A stretch of DNA of 64,000 bases, taken from contig NZ_AUCV01000004.1 of the NCBI RefSeq assembly GCF_000429945.1, forward strand, positions 62,001 through 126,000. The letters are read 5' to 3'. This DNA comes from Desulfogranum japonicum DSM 18378 (GTDB lineage Bacteria; Desulfobacterota; Desulfobulbia; Desulfobulbales; Desulfobulbaceae). Made by a program: the position numbers and the translations under genes. Under the pieces are notes generated by a model. It was not told the DNA's origin. It was given only the letters and a program-made list of their open reading frames with translations, and searched no databases. Below are positions 45,375 through 56,200 of this stretch, in pieces. How positions within the stretch are numbered: position 1 is the stretch's first letter; the number at the start of each line of letters is the position of its first letter.

Positions 45375-46712
45375 ATGAACACAACCGAGCTGGAATTTTC
45401 TCGCCGACAACTGCTTACCTTCATGGCTGCTGGCACCTGTTCAGCCCTTGCGCTACCGCTGCTGAGCGGATGCGCCAGGGATCCAGTCACCGGACAGAGC
45501 TCTTTTGTTCTTCTTTCAGAACAACAGGAAATACAACTGGACAGACAGCAATCTCCCTTTCAGTTCTCCACAGACCTTGGTCCAATACAAGACAGCGGCA
45601 TCAATACATACCTGAACAGGGTTGGCCAGAACCTGGCAGCACACTCACATCGTCCACATATGCCTTTCAGTTTTCGAGGAGTCAACGCGTCCTATATAAA
45701 TGCCTATGCCTTTCCAGGAGGCTCCATCGCCGCAACAAGGGGTATTCTCGTGGAACTGGACAATGAGGCCGAACTTGCGGCTCTATTTGGGCATGAGATA
45801 GGACATGTCTGTGCCCGCCACAGTGCTGAACACGCCAGTACCGGCATGCTGAGCAATATCCTCGTGGCTGGTGCCGCCATTGCCACCAATGCAGCAGGAT
45901 ATTCAGATGCTGCAAGCCTGGTTCAAGGGGTCGGTGGACTGGGTGCGGGAGCACTCCTGGCCAGCTACTCCAGAGACAACGAACGGGAAGCTGATGCATT
46001 GGGCATGGAATATATGACCCGATCCGGTTACAACCCTTCCGGCATGGTGGGCCTGATGCAGGTATTACTGGACAATAAAAAGCATAACCCCAATGCCATT
46101 GAGCTAATGTTTGCCACCCATCCCATGAGCGAAGAACGGTTTGCCACAGCCAGGCAGGCTGAACAGACAAAATACCGCCATATGGCGCAGGCTGCGCTTC
46201 ACAGAGAAAGGTATAAAGATAGTATTGCCGCCCTGCGTGCTCAAAAAAAGATGATTCAACAGGTTCAGGAAGGTGCTAACCTGATGAATCAGAAAAAATT
46301 TCCCCAGGCGCAAGCAACGTTATCGCAGGCATTAAAAATGGCTCCAAGGGATTACGGTGCTCTGATTACCATGGCCAAATGCTGTTTTTTACAGAAAAAA
46401 ATTCAAGAAGCTGAAAAATACGGTCTGCAGGCAATCCGAGTCTACCCACAGGAAGCGCAGGGACATCTGGTAACCGGTATGAGTGCGATGATGATCAAGC
46501 AATACGATAAAGCATATCATCATCTGCAAGACTATGACAAGGTACTCCCGGGAAATCCAGAAATAACCTTTTACAAAGGATATTCACTGGAGCAGATGGG
46601 AAAAAAACAGGCTGCTGCGGAAAACTATAAAAAATATCTGCAAAACGTGAACAAGGGGAAACAGGCGCAACATGCACACAACCGACTTAAATCGTGGGGA
46701 TATATCAAGTAG
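45375..46712 (+). CDS. M48 family metalloprotease with TPR repeats
   Basis: A 445-residue exported zinc protease like BepA/YfgC. The N-terminal signal combines a twin-arginine-like SRRQLLTFMAAG and a lipobox LLSGC. The active site HEIGHVCARHSAEH lies near residue 140, with the downstream zinc glutamate in DNEREADALGMEYM. The C-terminal 150 residues are tetratricopeptide repeats. It likely does quality control of outer-membrane proteins in the periplasm. It follows the molybdenum-carrier-like gene by four bases, possibly by chance of operon packing. Confidence 0.92.
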   Translation: MNTTELEFSRRQLLTFMAAGTCSALALPLLSGCARDPVTGQSSFVLLSEQQEIQLDRQQSPFQFSTDLGPIQDSGINTYLNRVGQNLAAHSHRPHMPFSFRGVNASYINAYAFPGGSIAATRGILVELDNEAELAALFGHEIGHVCARHSAEHASTGMLSNILVAGAAIATNAAGYSDAASLVQGVGGLGAGALLASYSRDNEREADALGMEYMTRSGYNPSGMVGLMQVLLDNKKHNPNAIELMFATHPMSEERFATARQAEQTKYRHMAQAALHRERYKDSIAALRAQKKMIQQVQEGANLMNQKKFPQAQATLSQALKMAPRDYGALITMAKCCFLQKKIQEAEKYGLQAIRVYPQEAQGHLVTGMSAMMIKQYDKAYHHLQDYDKVLPGNPEITFYKGYSLEQMGKKQAAAENYKKYLQNVNKGKQAQHAHNRLKSWGYIK

Positions 46713-46734
46713 TCCGATCAAACCTTACAGGTGC

Positions 46735-46891
46735 GTAACGCCTCATGGGGCAGACGGACAACTTGAAATTCTTTCATATCTGTAACTGGTAAAGGAAGTA
46801 TGAGGTTTTCGCAATCAGGCTGGCGCAGCGTATTGGATCATACGTAAGCCAGGCTGATCGCGGAAAGATCAGGTGTACTGTGAGCAGTTAC
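46735..46891 (+). repeat. Family A MITE-like element, copy 4, overlapping a stop codon
   Basis: A full 157-bp copy running from GTAACGCCTCATGGGG to GTGAGCAGTTAC. CTGATC (46854-46859) and GATCAG (46867-46872) form an internal hairpin. The right end overlaps the last codon positions of the minus-strand histidine kinase: its stop TAA (46888-46890) lies in the element's terminal GTTAC. No target duplication is visible. Confidence 0.88.
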
Positions 46892-49740
46892 GCATGATCA
46901 AGGGCTGAACGTACTGCGACCGCCATCTCATGGAGATCAATGGGTTTCATCATCAGACAGTGTGCACCTGCCTCCCTAGCAACTTCATGATTCAGCTTGT
47001 CTGAATAGCCGGTACACAGGATAACCGGCACTTTCGGATGGGTTGTGTGAAGTTGTCTTGTCAATTCCACGCCTGTCATTTTGGGCATGGTATGATCAGT
47101 AATCACCAGGTCGATATTTTCTTCTCCATCATCAAACATTCCCAATACTTCGCGGGGATCACCCGAGGTACTCACTGTATACCCAAGATGCTGCAGCATC
47201 ATTCCCGCTGTTTTCCGTATTTCTTTCTCGTCATCAACCACCAGAATATGCTCGTTTCCGGTTGGCAACGGCTCCTCTGAACTAAGAATCTTCCCTTCCT
47301 GGATTCCCTGAATTGCAGGCAGATAGATGATAAAGGTTGTGCCTTCACCCAGCACGGAGTCCACCAGAATATGCCCGTTGAGTTCATCCACAATCCCCTG
47401 GACCACACTAAGCCCCATCCCAGTACCTTCGCCGGGTTGTTTAGTAGTAAAAAAAGGCGTAAAAATCCGCTGCAGGGTCTCATCCTTCATACCTGTACCA
47501 GTATCCTGGATAGTAAGAGCCACGCATTCGCCGTTGGATATGCTTAATATTTTCTCGCATTCTTCTGTTGGTCTTTTTTCCAGCTTCAGGGTTAAGACTC
47601 CCCCCTTTTCACGCATGGAATGGAATGCGTTGGTAAACAGGTTCACCACAATCTGCTGCACCTGGACAGGGTCGGCAAACACCATACTGTCAGGATCAAT
47701 AATCTGCTGGCGTATTTCAATGGTTGTGGGAAGTGAAGCTCTCAGGAGAGAAAGACTTTCCTCGATCACAGGAGCAACCAGAACAGCCTGTTTTTCCGTT
47801 TTTGTTTCTCTACTGAATGTTAATATCTGCTGTACAAGGTCTGCTGCCCTCTTTCCAGCCTGTCGGATTTGTTTCAGGTTATCATGCAATTCCGGATTGT
47901 CCTTGTTCTGGAGCATTGCAATATCTGTAAAACCAATAATCGCACCGAGGATATTATTAAAATCATGGGCTATGCCGCCGGCCAGAGTTCCCACGGCTTC
48001 CATTTTCTGGGAGTGCTGCATCCTGGATTCAAACTCGACCTCGTGGGTAATATCGCGTTCCACGGTCACGTAATGGGTGATAACCCCGGCCATATTACGC
48101 ACAGGAGATACTGAAGAGGCTGAAACAAACACCGACCCATCTTTTCTACGGTTCATTATTCGACCCTGCCAGACAGTCCCCTGGATGAGTTCCCGCTTAA
48201 GCTGCGCATAGAGCTTAGGGTCATTGGCGTCATCCCAGAGAATCTGACTGGACTTCCCGATACTTTCCTCAACAGAATAGCCTGTTATATCGCAGAACGT
48301 TGCATTAACGTACTCTATAGTTCCGTTGGTATCGGTAATCATAACCAACTCTTTAACCTGTTCAACGGCAGTGGCCAGGCGACGTTGGACTTCAACAACT
48401 TTTCGTTCTTCTGTTATATCCTGAATCGTAACAATACAATTTTTCTGTGCCCCCAGCATAAACGGGGTGACATTAATCATCACATCCCGTTCCTGTTGTT
48501 TGCAGGTCATCAATTTGATAGAAATCAGTTTTTCTTCCCGGTCAGGGAGCAAGCCGTTAATCTCCCCGGAAATCTTCTTTAAATCTTCTTCATGAAAAAA
48601 ACGAAGCAGAGATTCACCTGTTATGGCTTTGAGTGAAGCCGACTCAGTCAGGCCAAGGGCCGATCTATTGGCATAGGAGATTATATTCTTTTCATTGACC
48701 AGTAACACCCCCATGGGTGCGTGCTCAAGAAGTTGCACGAGCTGTCCCTGCATTTCCCGCTGCTTCTTCTCCTGTTGCCTCTTGAGAACAATCCAGGACA
48801 ATCCCAACCCCATGAAACCGACAGCGAGCAAGGTTATGCCCGTGACCATGAGCCACTGTTTACGAAATGAGACCATGGTGCTCAAAACTTCATTTTCAGG
48901 CGAGACCATCAAAAGGGACCAATATGCTCCCCCAGGCAGGTCAACGGGAATATACATCCCAAACTGCCTTTTACGCTTCCCGGTATTTTCCTGATCAAAA
49001 AAACCATCTTCCAACTGAAAAAAGCCCTGTCCATGATGCTGCATATCAGCGCGTATTGTCTGCAGTTCACGCGAGGAATACTCTGTTATCATCTTTCCTG
49101 TGAGGTCTGACTTTCGGGCATACAGGGTTTTCCCATTTTTGCTGAATAAGATAGGCAGGGCTGATTGTTCAATTCCCAGATTTCCGACCTGCATACGCCC
49201 GATCACCTCACAGGGAACAAGGAAAGAAACGTTGCCTTCAAAGGATTCATCCCGGTAGACAGGATGAGTAAACAGAACCACAGACGTTCCATCATCCAGG
49301 GAAAACTCCTCACTGATATGGAGTATTTTTTGCGGTAATACAGCATCAAGCTGTTCCTGGGTGATAACACCTTCGCCTGCACGATAGTACCCAGGCACTG
49401 CAAACATTACCCTCCCGCGGCTATCCGTTCTGCTGACTTGGAAAATCTGTGACTGATGTATGGCGTAAAAATCCTCCAGTAGCAGTTTCCCACTTTCGTC
49501 CATCTGCACAATGGTTTCCTGGTCAGCCAGATATTCCAGGGCTGTATGATAGGTGGCAAAATATTTCTGGATACCCTCAACAGCCTTATTGAGTAATAAA
49601 GTTTGTTGCCCGTGGAAATTATCTATGGTTTTGTTGCGTACAGAGTTGTAGGGAAGATAAAATAGACCTGCCAGAGCTAATGTGGCCAGGACCGGTATTG
49701 TGACAAAAGGAAGAAAATGGCGTTGCATACTGACCCGCAT
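46888..49740 (-). CDS. Hybrid sensor histidine kinase (Cache, two PAS, HisKA, HATPase, REC)
   Basis: A 950-residue membrane sensor. Two membrane segments (about 9-30 and 297-320) bracket a periplasmic Cache-like ligand domain. Two PAS domains follow (about 333-445 and 452-570; the second has NATFCDITGYSVEE). The phosphoacceptor histidine is 592 in GGIAHDFNNILGAIIGF. The ATPase has the N box NLFTNAF and the G2 box GEGTGMGLSVVQG. A C-terminal receiver has aspartate 882 in VITDHTMPKMTG. The ligand is unknown and no cognate DNA-binding regulator is adjacent. Its stop codon is supplied by a family A repeat. Confidence 0.93.
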   Translation of the reverse strand: MRVSMQRHFLPFVTIPVLATLALAGLFYLPYNSVRNKTIDNFHGQQTLLLNKAVEGIQKYFATYHTALEYLADQETIVQMDESGKLLLEDFYAIHQSQIFQVSRTDSRGRVMFAVPGYYRAGEGVITQEQLDAVLPQKILHISEEFSLDDGTSVVLFTHPVYRDESFEGNVSFLVPCEVIGRMQVGNLGIEQSALPILFSKNGKTLYARKSDLTGKMITEYSSRELQTIRADMQHHGQGFFQLEDGFFDQENTGKRKRQFGMYIPVDLPGGAYWSLLMVSPENEVLSTMVSFRKQWLMVTGITLLAVGFMGLGLSWIVLKRQQEKKQREMQGQLVQLLEHAPMGVLLVNEKNIISYANRSALGLTESASLKAITGESLLRFFHEEDLKKISGEINGLLPDREEKLISIKLMTCKQQERDVMINVTPFMLGAQKNCIVTIQDITEERKVVEVQRRLATAVEQVKELVMITDTNGTIEYVNATFCDITGYSVEESIGKSSQILWDDANDPKLYAQLKRELIQGTVWQGRIMNRRKDGSVFVSASSVSPVRNMAGVITHYVTVERDITHEVEFESRMQHSQKMEAVGTLAGGIAHDFNNILGAIIGFTDIAMLQNKDNPELHDNLKQIRQAGKRAADLVQQILTFSRETKTEKQAVLVAPVIEESLSLLRASLPTTIEIRQQIIDPDSMVFADPVQVQQIVVNLFTNAFHSMREKGGVLTLKLEKRPTEECEKILSISNGECVALTIQDTGTGMKDETLQRIFTPFFTTKQPGEGTGMGLSVVQGIVDELNGHILVDSVLGEGTTFIIYLPAIQGIQEGKILSSEEPLPTGNEHILVVDDEKEIRKTAGMMLQHLGYTVSTSGDPREVLGMFDDGEENIDLVITDHTMPKMTGVELTRQLHTTHPKVPVILCTGYSDKLNHEVAREAGAHCLMMKPIDLHEMAVAVRSALDHA

Positions 49741-50037
49741 AGAGAAAAGACCGTAGTTGGTTTTCCTTAACTATAGCAAAACACTGGTTGTTTCCACAAA
49801 TAATTTTGCCTTTGAAATGGCTCCACAGCTCATATCCCTCATTTCAACCAGCGGAGAGCTTGTAAACAAAGAGCTTTTACAGATTTCTTTTTTCTCATGC
49901 ATTCACATATGAACTCTATCTCTAAAAAAATCCTGTCTGAAACAAAGCATGCCCAAGCAGAGGATTCCCGATTTACGGGACCACTCTGCCATCAACAGCA
50001 TCCTGTTGACCAGTTTACCTGCCAGAGGTAAAAAACC

Positions 50038-53000
50038 ATGGCTTTTATGCTCTATACATCCAATCGACTGGAAACGCTTGTCAGCCAACTCGCATACCTG
50101 CTGACCACGGCACCGGCTCCTCCCCTTGTTGCTGAACATATCGTCGTGCAGCATCCCGGGATGGGCCAGTGGGTGCAACGGAAACTTGCCAGACATACAG
50201 GTATTGCCGCCAACCTGAAATTCCCCCTGCCCGGGCGGTTTATAGGCAACCTTATGGAGCAGGTAATGGGAAGCGAGGTCAACCTGCAACTTTTCAGCAG
50301 AGAAGTTCTGACCTGGAGGATTTATCAGATTTTGCCTGCATTTTTTGCTACTGATGCAGGCAAGCTGCTTACCGGATATGTCACCGGGGACGATGCTGCC
50401 CTGAAAATGTACCAGCTCGCCGCCACACAGGGCAACCTCTTTGACCAGTATCAGATATTTCGGCCTGATGTCCTCCTACAGTGGGAAGAAGAAGAGTCAA
50501 ACCACTGGCAGGCCACCCTCTGGAAAACCCTCGCCTCGGACCACCTGCACCGTAGCGCGTGTATTCATCGAACCCTGGAGACACTGTCCCGGATACCGTT
50601 TGATCACCACCTGCCTGAACAGGTATACCTGTTCGGCCTGAACTCGCTGGCTCCCGTGTATCTGGAAATACTCACCACCCTGAGCCAACATACCCAGGTG
50701 CACCTTTTTCACCTTTCCCCATGCCAGGAATATTGGGGTGATGTCCTGTCAGACAAACAGCTGGCGCGTCAGCGAAATCGCCAGACTCAGACTCCACACG
50801 ACAGGGAAACCCTCTATATTGAAAGGGGAAATCCTCTGCTGGCATCTCTGGGTTCCGTGGCCCAGGATTTTCACAATCAGTTGCTCGAATACCAGATGGA
50901 GGAAGAAGAACTCTTCATACCACGTGCAGAATCAAGCCTGCTGGCCACCTTGCAGAATCACATTCTGTTCATGGAAGACGGGGAACAGACTGAGATTTCA
51001 GAAAAGCCACCCCTGGAGGATGACGGTTCCCTCCAATTCCATATCTGCCATTCTCCGCTACGTGAGGTACAGGTTCTCCATGATACCCTGCTCAAACTCT
51101 TTACACGTATCCCGGACCTGACAGCCGGCGACATACTCGTTATTGCGCCGGACATACAAATCTACACCCAGGCTATCCAGGGCGTGTTTCACAGCGCCCC
51201 TCCTGATCAACAGATACCTTTTTCCCTGAGAGACCAGTCCATTGCAGGGATTTCCTCCACAGCACAGACGTTTCTGGACCTGCTGACAATCCTGGCGGGA
51301 AAATGTACAGGTATGGAAGTTCTCTCATTACTGGAAAGTGAACCGTTGCTCGCCCGCTTTCATCTCAGCCGGGCTGATCTACCCAGAATTCGCCGCTGGA
51401 TAAACGACAGCGCCATCCACTGGGGACTGGATGAGAATCATCGAAACAAACTGGGCATGGGCAACTACACTCAGAACAGTTGGCAAGATGGATTGGACAG
51501 GCTGATGCTGGCATATTTTCTGGATTCACCGGAACATTGTTTTAACGGCCATTACCCTGCGTCAACAGTCACAGTCTCTGAAGCCGACCTCCTTGGAGGC
51601 CTGGCTGAATGCATTGACCAGCTACGCAGGTGGAGCCATGACGTTGCCATCCCCAGAGCTCTTCCCCAGTGGGCATCTACTCTGATGGAACTCCTCCAGA
51701 CTTTTTTTCTTCAGGAACAGGATGAGCCGGGCATTAAACTCATTCGTGATTATCTTGAGACCCTGCATAACCAGACAGAACTTGCAGGATGTACCCAGCA
51801 GGTGGAGTATGCTGTGGTGGTCCATCATCTCCAGCAGCATCTGCTCACACAGCCTGCAGACCAGGTTTTCCTGAGTGGCCGGATCACCATCTGCAACATG
51901 GTGCCCATGCGTTCCGTTCCCTTCAGGGTCATTTGCATGTTGGGAATGCATGACGGCAATTTTCCCCGCAGCCAACCGACGATCTCATTCAATCTGCTGC
52001 AACAAAAGCCCCGTCCCGGTGACCGCAACCGGCGAAACGATGACCGCTACCTGTTTCTTGAAAGTCTGCTTTCCGCCCGTGATTGCCTCTCCATTTCCTG
52101 GATCGGCCGCAGCCAGCAGGATAACAGTGAAGCGCCCCCGGCAACGGTTGTCTGTGAATTACAAGATTATATAAACCACAGTTTTCAGAGCTCCGACGAC
52201 AGCCCGGCAAGTAGCGCTATTACCAGGAAACATCCCCTTCAGCCATTCAGCAGGCATTGCTTTACTACCGACTCTCCCATGCAGAGTTACGCCAGCACCT
52301 GGTTACCGGCTTACAGGAAAGACTCGTCGGCACAATTTATTACGGACTCTTTAACCAGCAACGATAAGGTCACCTCTGTATCGATTGATCTAAACAAACT
52401 GATTCTCTTCTGGAAGCACCCCTGCCGCTATTTTCTTGAACAGCAATTGGGCATGCGGACGCGGGAGCAACACATCCTCATAGAGGAATCTGAACCATTT
52501 CTGCTGAACAACCTTGATCAATACATATTCCGTAATGCACTGGTCACCGAGCTGCTGAACAACACGCCTTCAGTTCAGGTTCAAACCCGTATGAAGGATT
52601 CCGGTTTCCTTCCACAGGGATCATATGGTGAGATACAGTTAGAACATATCATGGAGGAAAGCCTTGCATTTGCCGCAACCGTTGCCGAACTGACAGCCTC
52701 CCCCAGCTCACCATTGGAAATTGATACCCACATCGGCCCCTATCATATTACCGGATGGCTCAGGAATCTTTATCCAAAGGGCCGGATCACCTGGGAAAGC
52801 GGTCGGTTAAAAGCAGCCACCCTGATGGAACTATGGATCTATCATCTTTTCCTTTGCCACCTGGACCAGAGTGAATGCCCCGAAACCAGCATCCACTATT
52901 GCCGTGATGAATTCTTCTGCCTGGGTCCCGCAGAAGATGCATCCCGACATCTCCGGCACCTGCTGGACCTGTTTCAGGCTGGACAACAACGTCCCCTTCC

Positions 53001-53232
53001 CTTTTTCCCTGAAAGCAGCCTTGCAGGGATGCAGGCAAAGCCGGGAAAAAGAGAAACCGAGATGTTGAAAAAATGGCAGGGAGGATACTATTCCAGAGGA
53101 GAAGGTGAAGATGAGGCTTACCTGCTTATCTTCGGCCCGGAGACATTACCTGTCCTTGAACGGGAATCCCTTGATCTGGCAACTCTTTTTGAGCCTATCC
53201 TTGCTCACAGGTGTGATGATGCAGAAGCTTGA
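50038..53232 (+). CDS. recC: Exodeoxyribonuclease V gamma subunit
   Basis: Chi-recognition subunit of RecBCD, the helicase-nuclease that processes double-strand ends for recombination. The 1064 residues start MLYTSNRLETLVSQLAYLL and show conserved LARHTGIAANLKFPLPGRFI, DQYQIFRPDVLLQWE and VCMLGMHDGNFPRSQ (here ICMLGMHDGNFPRSQ). It overlaps recB by 14-17 bases. The order recC-recB-recD suggests production as a complex. RecBCD rather than AddAB is notable as a lineage marker. Confidence 0.95.
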   Translation: MAFMLYTSNRLETLVSQLAYLLTTAPAPPLVAEHIVVQHPGMGQWVQRKLARHTGIAANLKFPLPGRFIGNLMEQVMGSEVNLQLFSREVLTWRIYQILPAFFATDAGKLLTGYVTGDDAALKMYQLAATQGNLFDQYQIFRPDVLLQWEEEESNHWQATLWKTLASDHLHRSACIHRTLETLSRIPFDHHLPEQVYLFGLNSLAPVYLEILTTLSQHTQVHLFHLSPCQEYWGDVLSDKQLARQRNRQTQTPHDRETLYIERGNPLLASLGSVAQDFHNQLLEYQMEEEELFIPRAESSLLATLQNHILFMEDGEQTEISEKPPLEDDGSLQFHICHSPLREVQVLHDTLLKLFTRIPDLTAGDILVIAPDIQIYTQAIQGVFHSAPPDQQIPFSLRDQSIAGISSTAQTFLDLLTILAGKCTGMEVLSLLESEPLLARFHLSRADLPRIRRWINDSAIHWGLDENHRNKLGMGNYTQNSWQDGLDRLMLAYFLDSPEHCFNGHYPASTVTVSEADLLGGLAECIDQLRRWSHDVAIPRALPQWASTLMELLQTFFLQEQDEPGIKLIRDYLETLHNQTELAGCTQQVEYAVVVHHLQQHLLTQPADQVFLSGRITICNMVPMRSVPFRVICMLGMHDGNFPRSQPTISFNLLQQKPRPGDRNRRNDDRYLFLESLLSARDCLSISWIGRSQQDNSEAPPATVVCELQDYINHSFQSSDDSPASSAITRKHPLQPFSRHCFTTDSPMQSYASTWLPAYRKDSSAQFITDSLTSNDKVTSVSIDLNKLILFWKHPCRYFLEQQLGMRTREQHILIEESEPFLLNNLDQYIFRNALVTELLNNTPSVQVQTRMKDSGFLPQGSYGEIQLEHIMEESLAFAATVAELTASPSSPLEIDTHIGPYHITGWLRNLYPKGRITWESGRLKAATLMELWIYHLFLCHLDQSECPETSIHYCRDEFFCLGPAEDASRHLRHLLDLFQAGQQRPLPFFPESSLAGMQAKPGKRETEMLKKWQGGYYSRGEGEDEAYLLIFGPETLPVLERESLDLATLFEPILAHRCDDAEA

Positions 53233-56200
53233 CCCCTATACCCTTCCCCTGGAACAAACTTGCCTGATTGAAGCAAGTGCAGGTACGGGCAAAACCTATA
53301 CCTTGACCCTTCTCTACCTGCGTTTACTGCTTGAGAAACAGCTCCCGGTGGATCAGATTCTGGTTGTCACCTTTACCAGGGCTGCCACAGAAGAACTACG
53401 CAGCCGAATTCGTCAACGCATCAGAGACGCTCTGGACGCATTGAATGGCGAGCAGGCTGCTGAACCGCAATTAATGGACCTGCTTGCAGGGTTGCCAGAA
53501 TCCCAAGCCAGGCAGCTGCTCACGGACGCACTGGTGCGCATGGATGAGGGGGCCATCTTTACCATCCACGGATTTTGCCAGAGGCTTCTCCAGGATAATG
53601 CCTTTGAAACAGGAACGCCGTTTCAGGCGGAATTCATTGAACAGGAGCTTCCCCTTCGCGTGCGAATCATGGAGGACTTCTGGCGGCTGCATCTCTACCC
53701 TGCGGATCGCAACATGACAACCTGGTTCACAAGCCATTGGACATCACCGGAAGAGCTGTTGAACACTGTCAGCATGACACTGGCGACCCATGGAGTCCAG
53801 CTTATACCTGATGATATTGTTGCGGCTCTTACCCGGCTCAGGCAGGAACTCCACATCCTATTTCCGAAACTCTGCTCCATGTGGCAAGAGCATCGTGATG
53901 ACGTCTGCTCCATTGTGGAAAACAATACAGACCTCACTCGCTCTGAAAAAACTTACCGCCTCAAGGACAAGGTTCCAGAGCTTCTTCAAGCCATGGACGC
54001 CCTGGCAGAAGAACCTGTAATGCCCCTCCTCATCCCTGGCATTCTGCATCTGCTGAAACAGAGTGTTGTAGCGGCTTCGGTAAAGAAAAAATGCACCAGC
54101 CCGCCAGAACACGATTTTTTTCTTTTTTTTGAAGAATTCTCTGATCTCCATGAACGGTACGAACAACTTTGCTATGCGGATACCATCGTGCAGGCAAGGA
54201 CCTATCTGCACGATGAGCTGGAAAAACGAAAAACGCAGCAGGGATATCTCTTTTTCGATGACCTGCTTGTCAAAGTTCACCGTGCTCTTCACCACAAAAC
54301 CTTGGGCGACCAATTCGCCCTGCAGGCTGCAACCAGATACCCGGCAATCCTGGTCGATGAATTTCAAGATACGGATCCCCTGCAATACCGTATATTTTCT
54401 CAGATTCACCAGTGCGTAGAACATCAATGGCTTTGCCTCATAGGAGACCCAAAACAAGCCATTTATTCCTTTCGGGGAGCAGATATTTTTACCTATGTGC
54501 AGGCTCGACGAGCGACCATTGCACAAAACAGGTTCACCATGGTTACCAATTATCGTTCCTGCGGTCCCATGGTGCGTGCAGTAAACAGCCTGTTTTCCCG
54601 CCCTGACCCATTCCTGAGCACAGACATCCCGTTTACCACCGTGGAACCCGCCCCGGAAAACCAGGAACAACGCCTGACCATCTCAGGGAATAAGGTTGTA
54701 CCCCTGAACATGTTGCTCCTCCATCCGACACCTGGGGCTGCAGATCTGAAAAAATCTTTCAACAAGGCCACCGGAGATCAACTTTCGGCTGAAGCTACTG
54801 CCAACAGCATTGCCACACTCCTTGCCCAGGGACTGGCTGGCGAAGCATTGATCAATACAGAGCCCGTTTCTGCCGGTGACATAGCCGTGCTGGTGCGGAC
54901 TCACAGTCAGGCCCAACTCATTCAGCAGGCCTTGTCTCGTCTCTCCATCACAAGTGTGGCTTTCAGCCAGGAATCTGTCTTCCTCACCAGAGAGGCTGAC
55001 CAGCTCGCTACGGTTCTTTCTGCCATCATTGATCCCTCTGATCGCCCCGGTGTCAGGGCTGCTCTGGCAACAGACCTGTTTGGCATGAACGCGACAGCCA
55101 TTCAAACAGTAAATGGGGATGCCTTTGAATGGAACACTATACTTCATCGCCTCCTCACATACCGCAGGATCTGGGATCAGCAGGGGATCATGGCCATGTT
55201 TCAGTACCTGATCAGCAGTGAGGATGTCGTACAGCGTATAACAGCCCGCCTGGATGGTTCCAGACTAATGACCAACTTCATGCATCTGGCCGAGTTACTA
55301 CAGACATCCCCGGCAACTGCCCATGGTAAAAGCAGTTTGATGCGCTGGTTTGCCGAGCAACGGCATCGGCCTGACTCCACTGTTGAAAATCAACAGATTC
55401 GCCTTGAAGATGATGAACGGCTGGTACAGATCGTCACCATTCATAAATCCAAGGGATTGGAATATCCCATTGTTTTTTTCCCCTTTCTCTGGCGGGAACA
55501 CTCATTTTCACCCAAGGGACCGCTGCTTTTCCATGATCGTGAGACCTTTACTGCAACAGTGGACCTGCTGGCAACAGATCGGGAACACATCCGCCTGGCA
55601 AGGGAGGAAGAACTGGCCGAACAGAGACGACTGCTCTATGTTGCGGTAACAAGAGCCCGTTACGCCTGCTTTATTTGTGCCGGTTGGGCTCTCGGCTATG
55701 CAAACGCACCGTTGTTTTCCCTGCTCCCAAATTTACCGGAACAGGCGCTCCAGGACATTGATCAACTGCAGTTGACGATGAATCCCCTTTTCAACCAGCA
55801 GGAACAACTGCTTGCTGTAAAACCTGGATGGAAGAGTGCCCCAGCTCTTGCAATAGAACAGGAGAATACCGGGAATGAGCTGCGCGCAGCCGACTTCACA
55901 GGCCGCATAACATTGAGTACGGAAACCACCAGTTACTCCAGATTGACAGCTCAACTGGATGACCATGAATTACGGAAACCAACAGGCAGCAGACCTGCCG
56001 AAGTTACCGAACCGGAGATCATCCATTCTCCTTTTTCCTTTCCCAAGGGGGCCTTTGCAGGCACCTGCCTCCATAACATACTGGAACAGATTGATTTTTC
56101 TGCAACAACGACAACCTGGAATGAGATAATTGCGGCTGAATTACGCAAAGCAGGCATTGACGAGGAATGGCAGGAGCTCACTGCAACATGGCTCAAACAG

